Origin: JAEUMD01 sp050250815
GTDB lineage: Bacteria; Pseudomonadota; Alphaproteobacteria; Rhizobiales; Hyphomicrobiaceae
Assembly: GCA_050250815.1 (NCBI GenBank)
Contig: JBFWNY010000050.1
Coordinates: 1-19,606, forward strand
Direction of reading: 5' to 3'
Length of the DNA stretch: 19,606 nt
The position numbers and the translations under genes are program-made. Below are positions 5,672 through 12,494 of the stretch, in pieces (position 1 is the stretch's first letter; each line of letters begins with the position of its first letter). The notes beneath the pieces were generated by a model. It searched no databases, was not told the origin of the DNA, and saw nothing but the letters and a program-made list of their open reading frames with translations.

Positions 5672-5997
5672 GCTCCCACCTCCCGGTTGTTCGGGAAGGC
5701 TGCATCAAGCAACTCGATCAGCGGCTTGGGCAGGTAATCGCGGGGATCGTCGTAGCCGAAGGAGATCCTCTTGAAGGGGATGAGCTCTTTGCCAGTCTTC
5801 GATTTGATCGAGGAAATCGTGACATTGTGACAGCCCCAAGGTTCGACCACGACGGTATAGCCGGCGTTGCGCAGCGCATCGGCCACGTGGTCGGTCATGA
5901 CGATGCCGTCGCCATCACCGAAGCCGAACTTGTCGAAGGCTTCTTCCAACGTCCAAAAGACGTCGCTGCCACAGGTTGGACAGGTGCTGGTGCTCAT
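5668..5997 (-). CDS. Hypothetical protein with N-terminal CxxC motif (109 aa)
   Basis: The product starts MSTSTCPTCGSDVFWTLEEA. The CPTCGS sequence at residues 6-11 is a typical zinc-knuckle half, but the second pair of cysteines is not present; only one further cysteine is seen, in EPWGCHN. The rest contains VADALRNAGYTVVVEPWGCH and FKRISFGYDDPRDYLPKPLI, suggesting an alpha/beta fold. GGAGGTGC lies upstream of the start, and both junctions are 4-base overlaps. I cannot assign a family. Confidence 0.74.
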   Translation of the reverse strand: MSTSTCPTCGSDVFWTLEEAFDKFGFGDGDGIVMTDHVADALRNAGYTVVVEPWGCHNVTISSIKSKTGKELIPFKRISFGYDDPRDYLPKPLIELLDAAFPNNREVGA

Positions 5998-6188
5998 GAT
6001 TGCACCTCCGTCTTCGCTTCGTCGCAGACGATGAGATCGGTGCGGCCGAGGGTTTCGGTTTGGAAACACCCGACGCCCTCCTCGTCCCACATTTCGCGGG
6101 CGAGTTCGTTGGCGGCGGCGAGGCCATCGGCTTCGATGGTGGCGCGGTGCACGAGCACTTCGACGATGGTGATGTCGTAGGTCTTCAT
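5994..6188 (-). CDS. DpnD/PcfM-like small protein (64 aa)
   Basis: The product starts MKTYDITIVEVLVHRATIEA and continues DGLAAANELAREMWDEEGVG. The order is strand, strand (ending in I-E-A-D), then a helix rich in alanine with a final tryptophan. This closely follows the pattern of DpnD/PcfM-type proteins as I know it (K-x-Y/F-x-V/I-x-I-x-E, then V-E-A, then a helix). It ends EAKTEVQS. The biochemical role of that family is not known. GGAGGTGC sits in front of the start inside the upstream gene, and both ends overlap by 4 bases. Confidence 0.75.
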   Translation of the reverse strand: MKTYDITIVEVLVHRATIEADGLAAANELAREMWDEEGVGCFQTETLGRTDLIVCDEAKTEVQS

Positions 6189-6382
6189 GAGCGCACCTCC
6201 GGCCCGATATGGACGGCATTCGCGATGGCGAGATCGATGGTATGCGCGACCGAGTAGTGGTCGTGCGGCGGGCAATCGAAGCGCCGGCCGGAGCGAAGCA
6301 GCGCATAGCGCGCGAGCTTCAGGGCATCGACGAGCGCCGCGTAGCGGCGGCGCTCGATGGTGATGACGGGGGTCTCGCTCAT
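6185..6382 (-). CDS. Small hypothetical protein (65 aa)
   Basis: The product starts MSETPVITIERRRYAALVDA. A helical first half (YAALVDALKLARYALLRSG) is followed by DCPPHDHYSVAHTIDLAIAN. I do not recognise a family and see no signal or membrane segment. The start lies behind a GGAGG in the upstream small gene and overlaps its stop by 4 bases (ATGA); its own stop overlaps the next start likewise. Its place in the coupled operon is the main support for it being real. Confidence 0.72.
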   Translation of the reverse strand: MSETPVITIERRRYAALVDALKLARYALLRSGRRFDCPPHDHYSVAHTIDLAIANAVHIGPEVRS

Positions 6383-6555
6383 GCGCGGCCTCCGTTGTAG
6401 GCGTCGTAGTCGAAACCGCGATTGGAACGCGGGTCGCCATCACAGATGACGGTGAGGAGCTGGGAGGCATCTTCGTCGGTGTCATCGACGAGGAGGATGC
6501 GGGCATCGAGTTCGCAATTGCGATAACCGCTGCGGGAGTGCGTTTGGTATCTCAT
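6379..6555 (-). CDS. Small hypothetical protein (58 aa)
   Basis: I translated this from the reverse strand. It starts MRYQTHSRSGYRNCELDARI, continues LLVDDTDEDASQLLTVICDG and ends YDAYNGGRA. GGGAGG lies five bases before the ATG at 6555, a strong ribosome binding site. The stop (TGA, 6379-6381) overlaps the start of the following gene by 4 bases, the same coupling seen throughout this operon. It is an acidic protein of unknown function. It sits 11 bases downstream of the gene at 6567-6785. Confidence 0.75.
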   Translation of the reverse strand: MRYQTHSRSGYRNCELDARILLVDDTDEDASQLLTVICDGDPRSNRGFDYDAYNGGRA

Positions 6556-6566
6556 GCTCGCCTCCC

Positions 6567-6785
6567 TTACGCTGCTGGTGTCTGGTCAGGGCTGCTGGCG
6601 TCCGCCGCATCGGCTTCGCGCAGCATGATGTCGCCGCCGTTGAGGGGCAGGTATTCGAGTTTCAGCGAAAAGCCCTTGCCGTCTTTCTGGGTCCAGGCGC
6701 AGCCGATATCCTGCCAGTAGCTTTTCTCGCCACGGCGGGTAACGGCGAGGATGCGATGGGTGGGTTTGTTGGATGGTGTCGTCAT
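6567..6785 (-). CDS. Small conserved-type plasmid protein (72 aa), first gene of the large leftward operon
   Basis: The product starts MTTPSNKPTHRILAVTRRGE and contains SYWQDIGCAW, then QKDGKGFSLKLEYLPLNGGD. It is homologous to the 75-residue product at 1332-1559: both share TH[KR], a tryptophan pair, KDGxG[FY]S and a following charged tail. I chose the ATG at 6785, with AAGG about 10 bases upstream, because the conserved part begins there. A longer frame reaches 6878, but its extra residues look non-coding. As the first gene after 470 bases without leftward genes it is probably next to the operon promoter. Function unknown. Confidence 0.8.
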   Translation of the reverse strand: MTTPSNKPTHRILAVTRRGEKSYWQDIGCAWTQKDGKGFSLKLEYLPLNGGDIMLREADAADASSPDQTPAA

Positions 6786-7256
6786 GAGGATTGACCTTTC
6801 TTCGTTGTGAGCGAGGGCCGGAATTGGCGACCTCGTTGCCGCCCGCGCCTCACAGCGTCGCATCGCGGTCAACGGCAAAAATTATGAGGTGGCGCGAGTT
6901 TGCGCTTGAGCGCGTTCACGCGCGGCGCGGGCGCCCGTGATTCACACGGGCTGCGCAAGCGCAAAGTCGTGACGGAGCCTTGTCATTTTTCCGTTGAAGG
7001 GCCGGCGGCCTCGGCCTGCGTCTGCAGGCATGCCGGCCCGTCCGATTGTGAGATGCGCGCCTGTGAGACCGTGGCGGCAAACTGATGAGGTCGCCATACT
7101 GGTTCGAGAGAGCGGCGAAGGAAGGACGAAAAAAGAAGAGACGCAGCCCAACGGCACGCACCTTCGCAATGCTGCGATGCCCTGGCGTGACGCCAGCTCG
7201 ATGCAGGCGGGCATGGGAGTCCAAACTGCGGCACGGCGCAGCGATGGAAATCCGAC
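6786..7256. promoter_or_regulatory. Divergent intergenic region between the leftward operon and traG
   Basis: No frame here looks coding. It should hold the leftward promoter for the 13-gene operon and the rightward promoter for the coupling-protein gene, but I see no confident -35/-10 pair. Visible structure: GCCCGTG (6933-6939) with CACGGGC (6945-6951), immediately followed by TGCGC-AA-GCGCA (6952-6963). There are also several short GC palindromes just before it (around 6908-6936). These adjacent hairpins could be regulator sites. Confidence 0.4.
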
Positions 7257-8846
7257 ATGGGCTGGAAGGACTGGTTCAAGAGCGATGCAGAGCGGCTCGC
7301 CTGGCGCGTGCCGGATTTGCGCGGGGATGCGCAGGATGCGTCGGGATACGTTGCATCACACGATCCGCAGCGTGCGGCAGACCTGCTCGATCGATTGCCG
7401 CGCGGCGTCGATGTGATTCGCAGCCAGATTGACCGCAAAGAACGAGCGCGCTTCGCACGTGCCTCGGAGATTGCGGCCTTCCGCTACAAGCCGGGCGATG
7501 TGCTGATCGGCAAGCACAACGGCTATCTCATCGGCATGGGCGGCGACAAGCCGCTGCTCACTGCGGCCTCTGCGCGTTCGGGCAAAACATCGACAGTGCT
7601 GAAGCCGACGCTGCTCACCTATCCCGGCTCGATGGTGGTGCTTGATCCCAAGGGCGAGCTTGCGGCAGCGACGGCTGAGCATCGCCGCAAACATCTGAAA
7701 CAGGACGTATTCGTGCTCGACCCCTTCGGCAGCACGAAACTGCCAGCTGCGTCATTCAATCCGCTGGCCGAGCTCGATGCAGATGCGCTGACCATCCTCG
7801 ACGATGTGGACCTGCTGACCGAGACGATGATCATCGAGGACAATGGCGGCGCGGATGGTTCGCACTGGACGTCGAGCGCGCGGGCGTTGCTACGCGGTCT
7901 GATCCTGCATGCGCTGCGGCTACCGGCGAATGACCGCAATCTCGTAGTGGTGCGCCAGCTGCTCTCCCTCACCTACGGGCCGTTGCTGGAGGTGCTGCAA
8001 GAGCTGAAGAACAGTGGTTCGAAAGATCCCGCCGAGGCGACGCAGAACGCGCTGTTCATGAAGATGGCCGAGCAAGCGGATGTGTTCGGCGGCGCGTTAG
8101 CGGGCGCCGGCAACAGCTTCCTGCGCAAGGCGTCCAGAGAACGTTCGGGCATCGTGTCGACTGCGGATGCGCAGCTCAAATTCCTCGACAGCCTGCCATT
8201 GCAGGCGGCGCTGCGAACAAGCGACTTCCGGCTGTCAGCCCTCGCGGAGCGACCGACCACCATCTATCTGTGTCTGCCGTCGAGCCATATGGCGACACAT
8301 TTCCGCTGGCTGCGCATCATCGTGCGCTTTGCGCTTCTCGCACTCGAGAAGCGGGGAACCTGGCCGCGCGGCAAACCGCATGTGCTGTTCATGATGGAAG
8401 AGTTTTCGGTGCTTGGGCACATGCCCATCATGGAACAGGCCGCCGCATATTTCCCTGGCTTCGGCGTTCGGTTGTGGGCCGTGGTGCAGGACCTATCGCA
8501 GATCGAGCATTACTACCCGAAGACCTATCAGACGTTTCTCGGCAATGCCGGAGTGCAGCAGTATTTCGCTAATGGTGATCAGAAAACCCTGAAGCACATC
8601 TCCGACAGCATGGGCTCGTTGTCATTCGTGCGCGGCCAGTTCGGCAATCTTCAAGATGACAAGGCGCGCGACTACATCGATAAAGAGCGCCTTCTCTACC
8701 CTGAGGAGTGCGCCGCTGCTTTTGCACGCAGCACCGGCGCGCAACTCCTTCTGATCGAGGGACAGCCGCCAATGCCAATCGAACGCCTCACCTTCGAGGA
8801 TGTCGATGCGCTCCGCCTTCGGGTAGAGGCAGGGCAAGTCGCGTAG
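7257..8846 (+). CDS. traG: VirD4/TraG-type conjugative coupling ATPase (T4CP), 529 aa
   Basis: The Walker A motif is at residues 105-112 (SARSGKTS), the family sequence VVLDPKGEL is at 127-135 and FNPL at 167-170. The Walker B is VLFMMEEF (376-383), followed by the typical GHMP and the later VQDLSQIE (410-417). These are hallmarks of the TraG/VirD4 coupling ATPases, which bring the relaxase-DNA complex to a type IV secretion channel. Usual members have two N-terminal membrane helices; here the first 90 residues show none (MGWKDWFKSDAERLAWRVPD and onward), so it is a soluble or shortened type. The start at 7257 has only a weak GGAAA upstream. It stands alone, transcribed rightward, and is followed by a hairpin at 8881-8904. 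No mating-pore genes are near, fitting a mobilizable plasmid. Confidence 0.93.
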   Translation: MGWKDWFKSDAERLAWRVPDLRGDAQDASGYVASHDPQRAADLLDRLPRGVDVIRSQIDRKERARFARASEIAAFRYKPGDVLIGKHNGYLIGMGGDKPLLTAASARSGKTSTVLKPTLLTYPGSMVVLDPKGELAAATAEHRRKHLKQDVFVLDPFGSTKLPAASFNPLAELDADALTILDDVDLLTETMIIEDNGGADGSHWTSSARALLRGLILHALRLPANDRNLVVVRQLLSLTYGPLLEVLQELKNSGSKDPAEATQNALFMKMAEQADVFGGALAGAGNSFLRKASRERSGIVSTADAQLKFLDSLPLQAALRTSDFRLSALAERPTTIYLCLPSSHMATHFRWLRIIVRFALLALEKRGTWPRGKPHVLFMMEEFSVLGHMPIMEQAAAYFPGFGVRLWAVVQDLSQIEHYYPKTYQTFLGNAGVQQYFANGDQKTLKHISDSMGSLSFVRGQFGNLQDDKARDYIDKERLLYPEECAAAFARSTGAQLLLIEGQPPMPIERLTFEDVDALRLRVEAGQVA

Positions 8847-8880
8847 TGCACAGCTCGCACCCTTTCCGAAAGCAATCAGT

Positions 8881-8904
8881 CCCGCCCACCAGACGGTGAG
8901 CGGG
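8881..8904. terminator. Probable terminator hairpin after traG
   Basis: CCCGCCCACC (8881-8890) pairs with GGTGAGCGGG (8895-8904) with a single internal mismatch and an AGAC loop. It lies 35 bases after the coupling-protein stop and just beyond the stop of the leftward gene at 8931, so it may end transcription from both sides. The T content following it is modest. Confidence 0.55.
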
Positions 8905-8930
8905 GCTCTTCGTATCGGGCGGCGGCGATG

Positions 8931-9110
8931 TCAGATGTTGCGTGCCTGGCGCGTAGTGGTGTCACCGCGCTCGCACTGGCAATGAATGACGGGTCCGGCG
9001 TGGGGACAGGTGCCGGCGCAGCGAACGATGACGGCGAGCAGCGGCAGGCGGGCGGCGGCACATTGCGGGGCACCGCAGATTGGGCATGGTTCGCAGGGGC
9101 TTTTCAACAT
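8931..9110 (-). CDS. Small cysteine-rich probable zinc-binding protein (59 aa)
   Basis: The start at 9110 (MLKSPCEPCPICGAPQCAAA) is preceded by GGAG nine bases upstream. Cysteines occur as CEPCPICG and then, further on, RCAGTCPHAG and IHCQCERGD, which suggests one or two zinc-binding sites. It is the last of three leftward genes (10004-9399, 9305-9177, 9110-8931). Small zinc-ribbon proteins on plasmids are often nucleic-acid binders, but no family is recognised, so the role stays open. A longer frame reaching 9155 is possible but lacks a ribosome site. Confidence 0.62.
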   Translation of the reverse strand: MLKSPCEPCPICGAPQCAAARLPLLAVIVRCAGTCPHAGPVIHCQCERGDTTTRQARNI

Positions 9111-9176
9111 GCGGGATCTCCGTTGCTGGGGAGACAGTGGCGGCCCCGCCGCCACTGCTAGATGCGTACCGGCCGC

Positions 9177-9305
9177 CTACTCCTTGCGGTTCGTGTCGTA
9201 CCAGTTCTGCAGCTCGACCGTCGGCAGGGTCGGCGGCGGCGGCGCATCCGCCTTCTTGTCGGCGATGGCGATGTCCTTGATGGCGTCGAAGATGGAACCG
9301 AACAT
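9177..9305 (-). CDS. Very small hypothetical protein (42 aa)
   Basis: I translated this from the reverse strand. It starts MFGSIFDAIKDIAIADKKAD and has a proline stretch (APPPPTLP), ending QNWYDTNRKE. AAGGA lies about ten bases before the ATG. It fits between the membrane-protein gene ending at 9399 and the cysteine-rich gene at 9110, all leftward. The amphipathic N-terminus and proline linker suggest an interaction peptide, but this is inference. Confidence 0.55.
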   Translation of the reverse strand: MFGSIFDAIKDIAIADKKADAPPPPTLPTVELQNWYDTNRKE

Positions 9306-9398
9306 GATGGTCGTCCTTTTGCTGTGGTGCCGCTGTTGCGGCGAGGAATGGCGAGCGAGCCCGCCGGCGGTTCCGTCCGATGAGACGGAATAGGAAAC

Positions 9399-10004
9399 TC
9401 AGTTGTGGCGCGCCCAGTAGTGACGCGTGTCCTCCTGAAAGAGGCGCATGAAGAGCCTGCCAGCTTCAACCTCGACACCTTCGGCAAGCGTGATGCAGTT
9501 GGTGCCGACCTGGATGGTGATGTGCGGTTCGAAAGCCTCGTCGGCCTTGCCTGCATTGCTGGTGACGCCATAGCCGACGACCCATATGTGTTCGGCGGCG
9601 AAGAAGCTCACATCGTCGAGAATGAGACCGTCGGGGCGGATGGTGATGCGGGTGATCTTGCGCAAGCCGGTGACGATGAAGGCAGCTGTCACGCCGAGGG
9701 CCAACGCTCCGTGCAGCAGGAAGAACACCAGCACGATGTAGAGCCAGGTCACGTTGAGCGGCGATCCGGCCTCGCGCTCCGGGAACAGCACCGGCCAGAT
9801 GATGGCGACCGCCGCAACGCCAAGAACGACTTTCGCGCGCGCCGCGAATGCCATCACACTGGCGCCTAGCGTATGCGGCAGAGAGTACCGCTTGCCGCCA
9901 TCGGGCGTGTGCTGGATGTCGAAATGCCCATAGAGATCGGCAGGCAGATGCCGCGGAACCTCCGGCAGATGACGCTGCGCAGTTTCGGATTTTTGCATCG
10001 GCAT
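9399..10004 (-). CDS. Hypothetical inner-membrane protein with two or three hydrophobic segments (201 aa)
   Basis: The N-terminal about 50 residues are cytosolic-looking (MPMQKSETAQRHLPEVPRHL). Hydrophobic stretches follow at about residues 58-74 (VVLGVAAVAIIWPVLFP) and 87-113 (WLYIVLVFFLLHGALALGV and on). The C-terminal about 85 residues form a probable beta-rich domain (RPDGLILDDVSFFAAEHIWV; HITIQVGTNCITLAEGVEVE). I do not recognise a family. GAGG lies about 7 bases before the ATG at 10004; a second ATG at 9998 is possible. It begins a leftward group and diverges from the gene at 10130. A role at the envelope, perhaps in conjugation or exclusion, is only a guess from context. Confidence 0.75.
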   Translation of the reverse strand: MPMQKSETAQRHLPEVPRHLPADLYGHFDIQHTPDGGKRYSLPHTLGASVMAFAARAKVVLGVAAVAIIWPVLFPEREAGSPLNVTWLYIVLVFFLLHGALALGVTAAFIVTGLRKITRITIRPDGLILDDVSFFAAEHIWVVGYGVTSNAGKADEAFEPHITIQVGTNCITLAEGVEVEAGRLFMRLFQEDTRHYWARHN

Positions 10005-10129
10005 GAATGGCCTCGTCGTCAGCTTCGAAGCGACGATAATGAGACCCGGCTGCAATCTGGAAGCTGACGGCCCGATCGAACTACGCCTCGTCAGGCGCGC
10101 CATGGAGCGCGCTTTGGAAGGGAGGCGTG

Positions 10130-11437
10130 ATGCTGATGGCAATCTTCAATCTGTTCCGCCGCTCCTACCTGCTGCTGCAGGTGGTGGCGCTCATGATCTG
10201 GGTCGGCCTCGAACTGGCGGGAAATGGCTTCGGACTGCTCGACGGTGTGCTCGGGCGCCGATTGACCAACGCAGAAGCACCGCGCGGCATCGGCGGATTG
10301 CTGTCACGCGCCCCGCCCGGCCCGGTGCGGCTGTCACGCGGCGAACGTGAGGCCTTGCGCAGCCGGATGCTGGCGGCCTTTGGAAACGCGCAGCCCAAGC
10401 ACACGACGTTGTCGGAGCTGCGCTGGATGTACGAGCTCAAACCCGGAAGCCTGTGCGATTGGCGTGGCAGCAATGTCGCGAGCGATACGGCCGAATGCAA
10501 TCGCCTGACGCGCACGACGCCGTTCTTCCAGGCGCTGCTGGAAGCGATGCATCCCAAGACCGAAATGCTGATGCTGGAGGAGATCACCGGACACAAAGGC
10601 GACAAGGTGCTCCTCGCCTTCTTCCTTGGCACGGACGGGAAGCCGAAGATCATGATCGATCTGGCGCGCATCGATACCGGAAAGTGGGACCCGGCCAAGG
10701 GCTTCAAGCTCAAGGCCTATCATGGTGGGGGCTTGAGCGAGATCGAGCTCGGCGAGCCGGTGAACCGCGAGGGGCGCCTCTTTTTCATTGCTGATCCGGG
10801 CAAGCTGACGCGCCGCCGCGCCGATTGCGATCAGGCCCACTGCACGGCGCTGCTCCTGCTCTATGGCTACGACTATCAGGGCTATCGCAACACGGAAGGG
10901 CAGCTGAGCACGAACAATCTGGCCGACATTCCCGTCACGCCCGATCTGGAGCGGCGCTTCGATCTCTTTGCGGTCGCGCTCGGCACTGCCATGCCGGCGC
11001 CGGCGACCGTGGCACCGGTGCCCTATAAGATCGAGCGCTTCGGCGTGACCAAGTTCCAGACGATTGAACTCGACCGAAAGCTGACGGCGCTGCTGGGCGC
11101 CGATGCGGCGAAGCGGGTGCTGTACTCGCCCTATGGCTATGATGTGGCCTTCGGCCGTGTGTTCGCCATCACGCTCGATGGAACGCTCTATGCGCTCTGG
11201 GATGGTGGGACCGGCTATGCACGCCACGGCACCGACCGGCTGGTGTTCGATGTGATCGAGGGCGGCAAGCGACGGCGGCTCGACGATGTGCGCAGCGCGG
11301 GCGGCGTCTATCTCCTGCCCTACTCTGGTGCGGCGGGCATCGAGGTGCGGAAATTCATCGCGCAGGACGGCAAGCCCTGGTCCAGTTTCGAGAGCTTCAC
11401 CGATCTCTTCGCGCCGCTGCGCAAGGCCAGCCCTTGA
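10130..11437 (+). CDS. Hypothetical membrane-anchored or exported protein (435 aa)
   Basis: The N-terminus MLMAIFNLFRRSYLLLQVVA has two arginines followed by a hydrophobic stretch at about residues 13-31, so it is an anchor or an uncleaved signal. The remaining about 400 residues are expected outside the cytoplasm and contain paired cysteines (SLCDW and AECNR; ADCDQAHC) that could form disulfides. No enzymatic motif is recognised. Strand-rich stretches such as LYSPYGYDVAFGRVFAITLD and DGTLYALWDGG suggest a beta-propeller-like or similar fold, which is only an impression. GGAGG at 10121-10125 favours ATG 10130 or ATG 10136 over the GTG at 10127. A terminator-like hairpin follows. Its place among membrane and protease genes suggests an envelope role. 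Confidence 0.75.
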   Translation: MLMAIFNLFRRSYLLLQVVALMIWVGLELAGNGFGLLDGVLGRRLTNAEAPRGIGGLLSRAPPGPVRLSRGEREALRSRMLAAFGNAQPKHTTLSELRWMYELKPGSLCDWRGSNVASDTAECNRLTRTTPFFQALLEAMHPKTEMLMLEEITGHKGDKVLLAFFLGTDGKPKIMIDLARIDTGKWDPAKGFKLKAYHGGGLSEIELGEPVNREGRLFFIADPGKLTRRRADCDQAHCTALLLLYGYDYQGYRNTEGQLSTNNLADIPVTPDLERRFDLFAVALGTAMPAPATVAPVPYKIERFGVTKFQTIELDRKLTALLGADAAKRVLYSPYGYDVAFGRVFAITLDGTLYALWDGGTGYARHGTDRLVFDVIEGGKRRRLDDVRSAGGVYLLPYSGAAGIEVRKFIAQDGKPWSSFESFTDLFAPLRKASP

Positions 11438-11447
11438 ACGCAGCGTG

Positions 11448-11491
11448 AGCGCGGCAGGCCGGCCCCACCAGAGCCAGCCGCGCTTTAACTT
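11448..11491. terminator. Terminator hairpin between convergent genes
   Basis: AGCGCGGC (11448-11455) pairs perfectly with GCCGCGCT (11477-11484) and is followed by TTAACTTTG. It lies 10 bases after the stop of the 435-residue protein gene, which converges on the protease gene ending at 11513. The T-rich tail is on the + strand, so it mainly ends the rightward transcript. Confidence 0.6.
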
Positions 11492-11512
11492 TGACCCACA
11501 AAGGTAGTCCCC

Positions 11513-12364
11513 TCACCGTACGCTCTGGCGCGAGAGACGCTGCAGCACCGGGCTCCTGGCCAGCAGCGTCATGGCCGGGGTGGCATAGCCGACATAGGGC
11601 TTGGGCTCCTTCACCGAGCTGCGATGCAGCCCGACAACGGCGTGGTCGCGTTCGGCGAGCAGCAGCGATCCAGAGCTTCCCGACGTGGCTGAGCAGCTAT
11701 GGGCGAGCTTGTCCGGCCCGAGATTGCTCTCCGTCGCGACGCGGCAGCGAAAGCGCGTGACCGCCTTCACGTCACCTCGGCTGTGATGAACGAGAACAAG
11801 CCGCTCGCCCGGCAGCGCAGCACGGAAGACGAGCTTGGGCAGCACATGGGCGTTTGAGCTCACCGCCTGCTTCAGGTTGAGGATCGCATAATCCAGCGCC
11901 TTGTCCTGTTCCACGGCAGCGGGATCGACATCGATCAAGGTGACGTTGTTGTCGTCGATGTAATCGAGCCAAAGCGTGATGCGGTCGATCTTCTCTCCCG
12001 GCGCCGTCTCGATGCAGTGGTGGTTGGTGACGACCTGCTGCTGGGCGATGACACCGGCCGTGCAACGGTAGGTCCAGCGCTGCGTGGCGGTGCTGGTTTC
12101 GATGACGAGCATGCCGATGCTGGCGGCGAGCCGCCGCAGCGGTTCATCAGGGCGGAATTCCGCGAGCCGCTCAGAGTAATCCTGATACGCATCGGATTTC
12201 GGCATGCGGCCTTCGAGGAACGTCGCGACGCTGCTGAACACGGTATGCAGGGTCTCGTGCGGCGGGGCCGACCGGACATGCGCGCCCATCTCGGTGCGCG
12301 CGAGCCAGGCGCCAAGCGTGACCGCGCCAGCGATGGTGAGCGCGAAACGTGCGGAGATCATCAT
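11513..12364 (-). CDS. Exported trypsin-like serine protease (S1/Trypsin_2 type, 283 aa)
   Basis: The start (MMISARFALTIAGAVTLGAW) reads as a signal peptide or anchor. The S1 triad is visible: His in VVTNHHC (residues 115-116), Asp in KALDYAILNL (D158) and Ser in SATSGSSGSLLL (S231 in GSSG). C101 and C117 flank the histidine as in the usual trypsin disulfide, and C207 and C224 form a likely second pair. Proteases of this class cut peptides in the periplasm or outside; short forms like this lack PDZ domains and are not classic DegP. Its target is unknown. AGGAGG lies 3 and 6 bases before two successive ATGs (12364, 12361). It points away from the coiled-coil membrane gene at 12495 and towards the gene at 10130. 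Confidence 0.85.
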   Translation of the reverse strand: MMISARFALTIAGAVTLGAWLARTEMGAHVRSAPPHETLHTVFSSVATFLEGRMPKSDAYQDYSERLAEFRPDEPLRRLAASIGMLVIETSTATQRWTYRCTAGVIAQQQVVTNHHCIETAPGEKIDRITLWLDYIDDNNVTLIDVDPAAVEQDKALDYAILNLKQAVSSNAHVLPKLVFRAALPGERLVLVHHSRGDVKAVTRFRCRVATESNLGPDKLAHSCSATSGSSGSLLLAERDHAVVGLHRSSVKEPKPYVGYATPAMTLLARSPVLQRLSRQSVR

Positions 12365-12494
12365 CTGCCTCCTCATGAAGAGGCAGACAGAGAATGCCGA
12401 GGGGGCACATAGCAGAAAGCTGGCGCTCACCAACCGCAGGCTCGATGCTCGCGAATGAATGGCCTTACGCAACATGCCTACCGTGGAGGCATGC

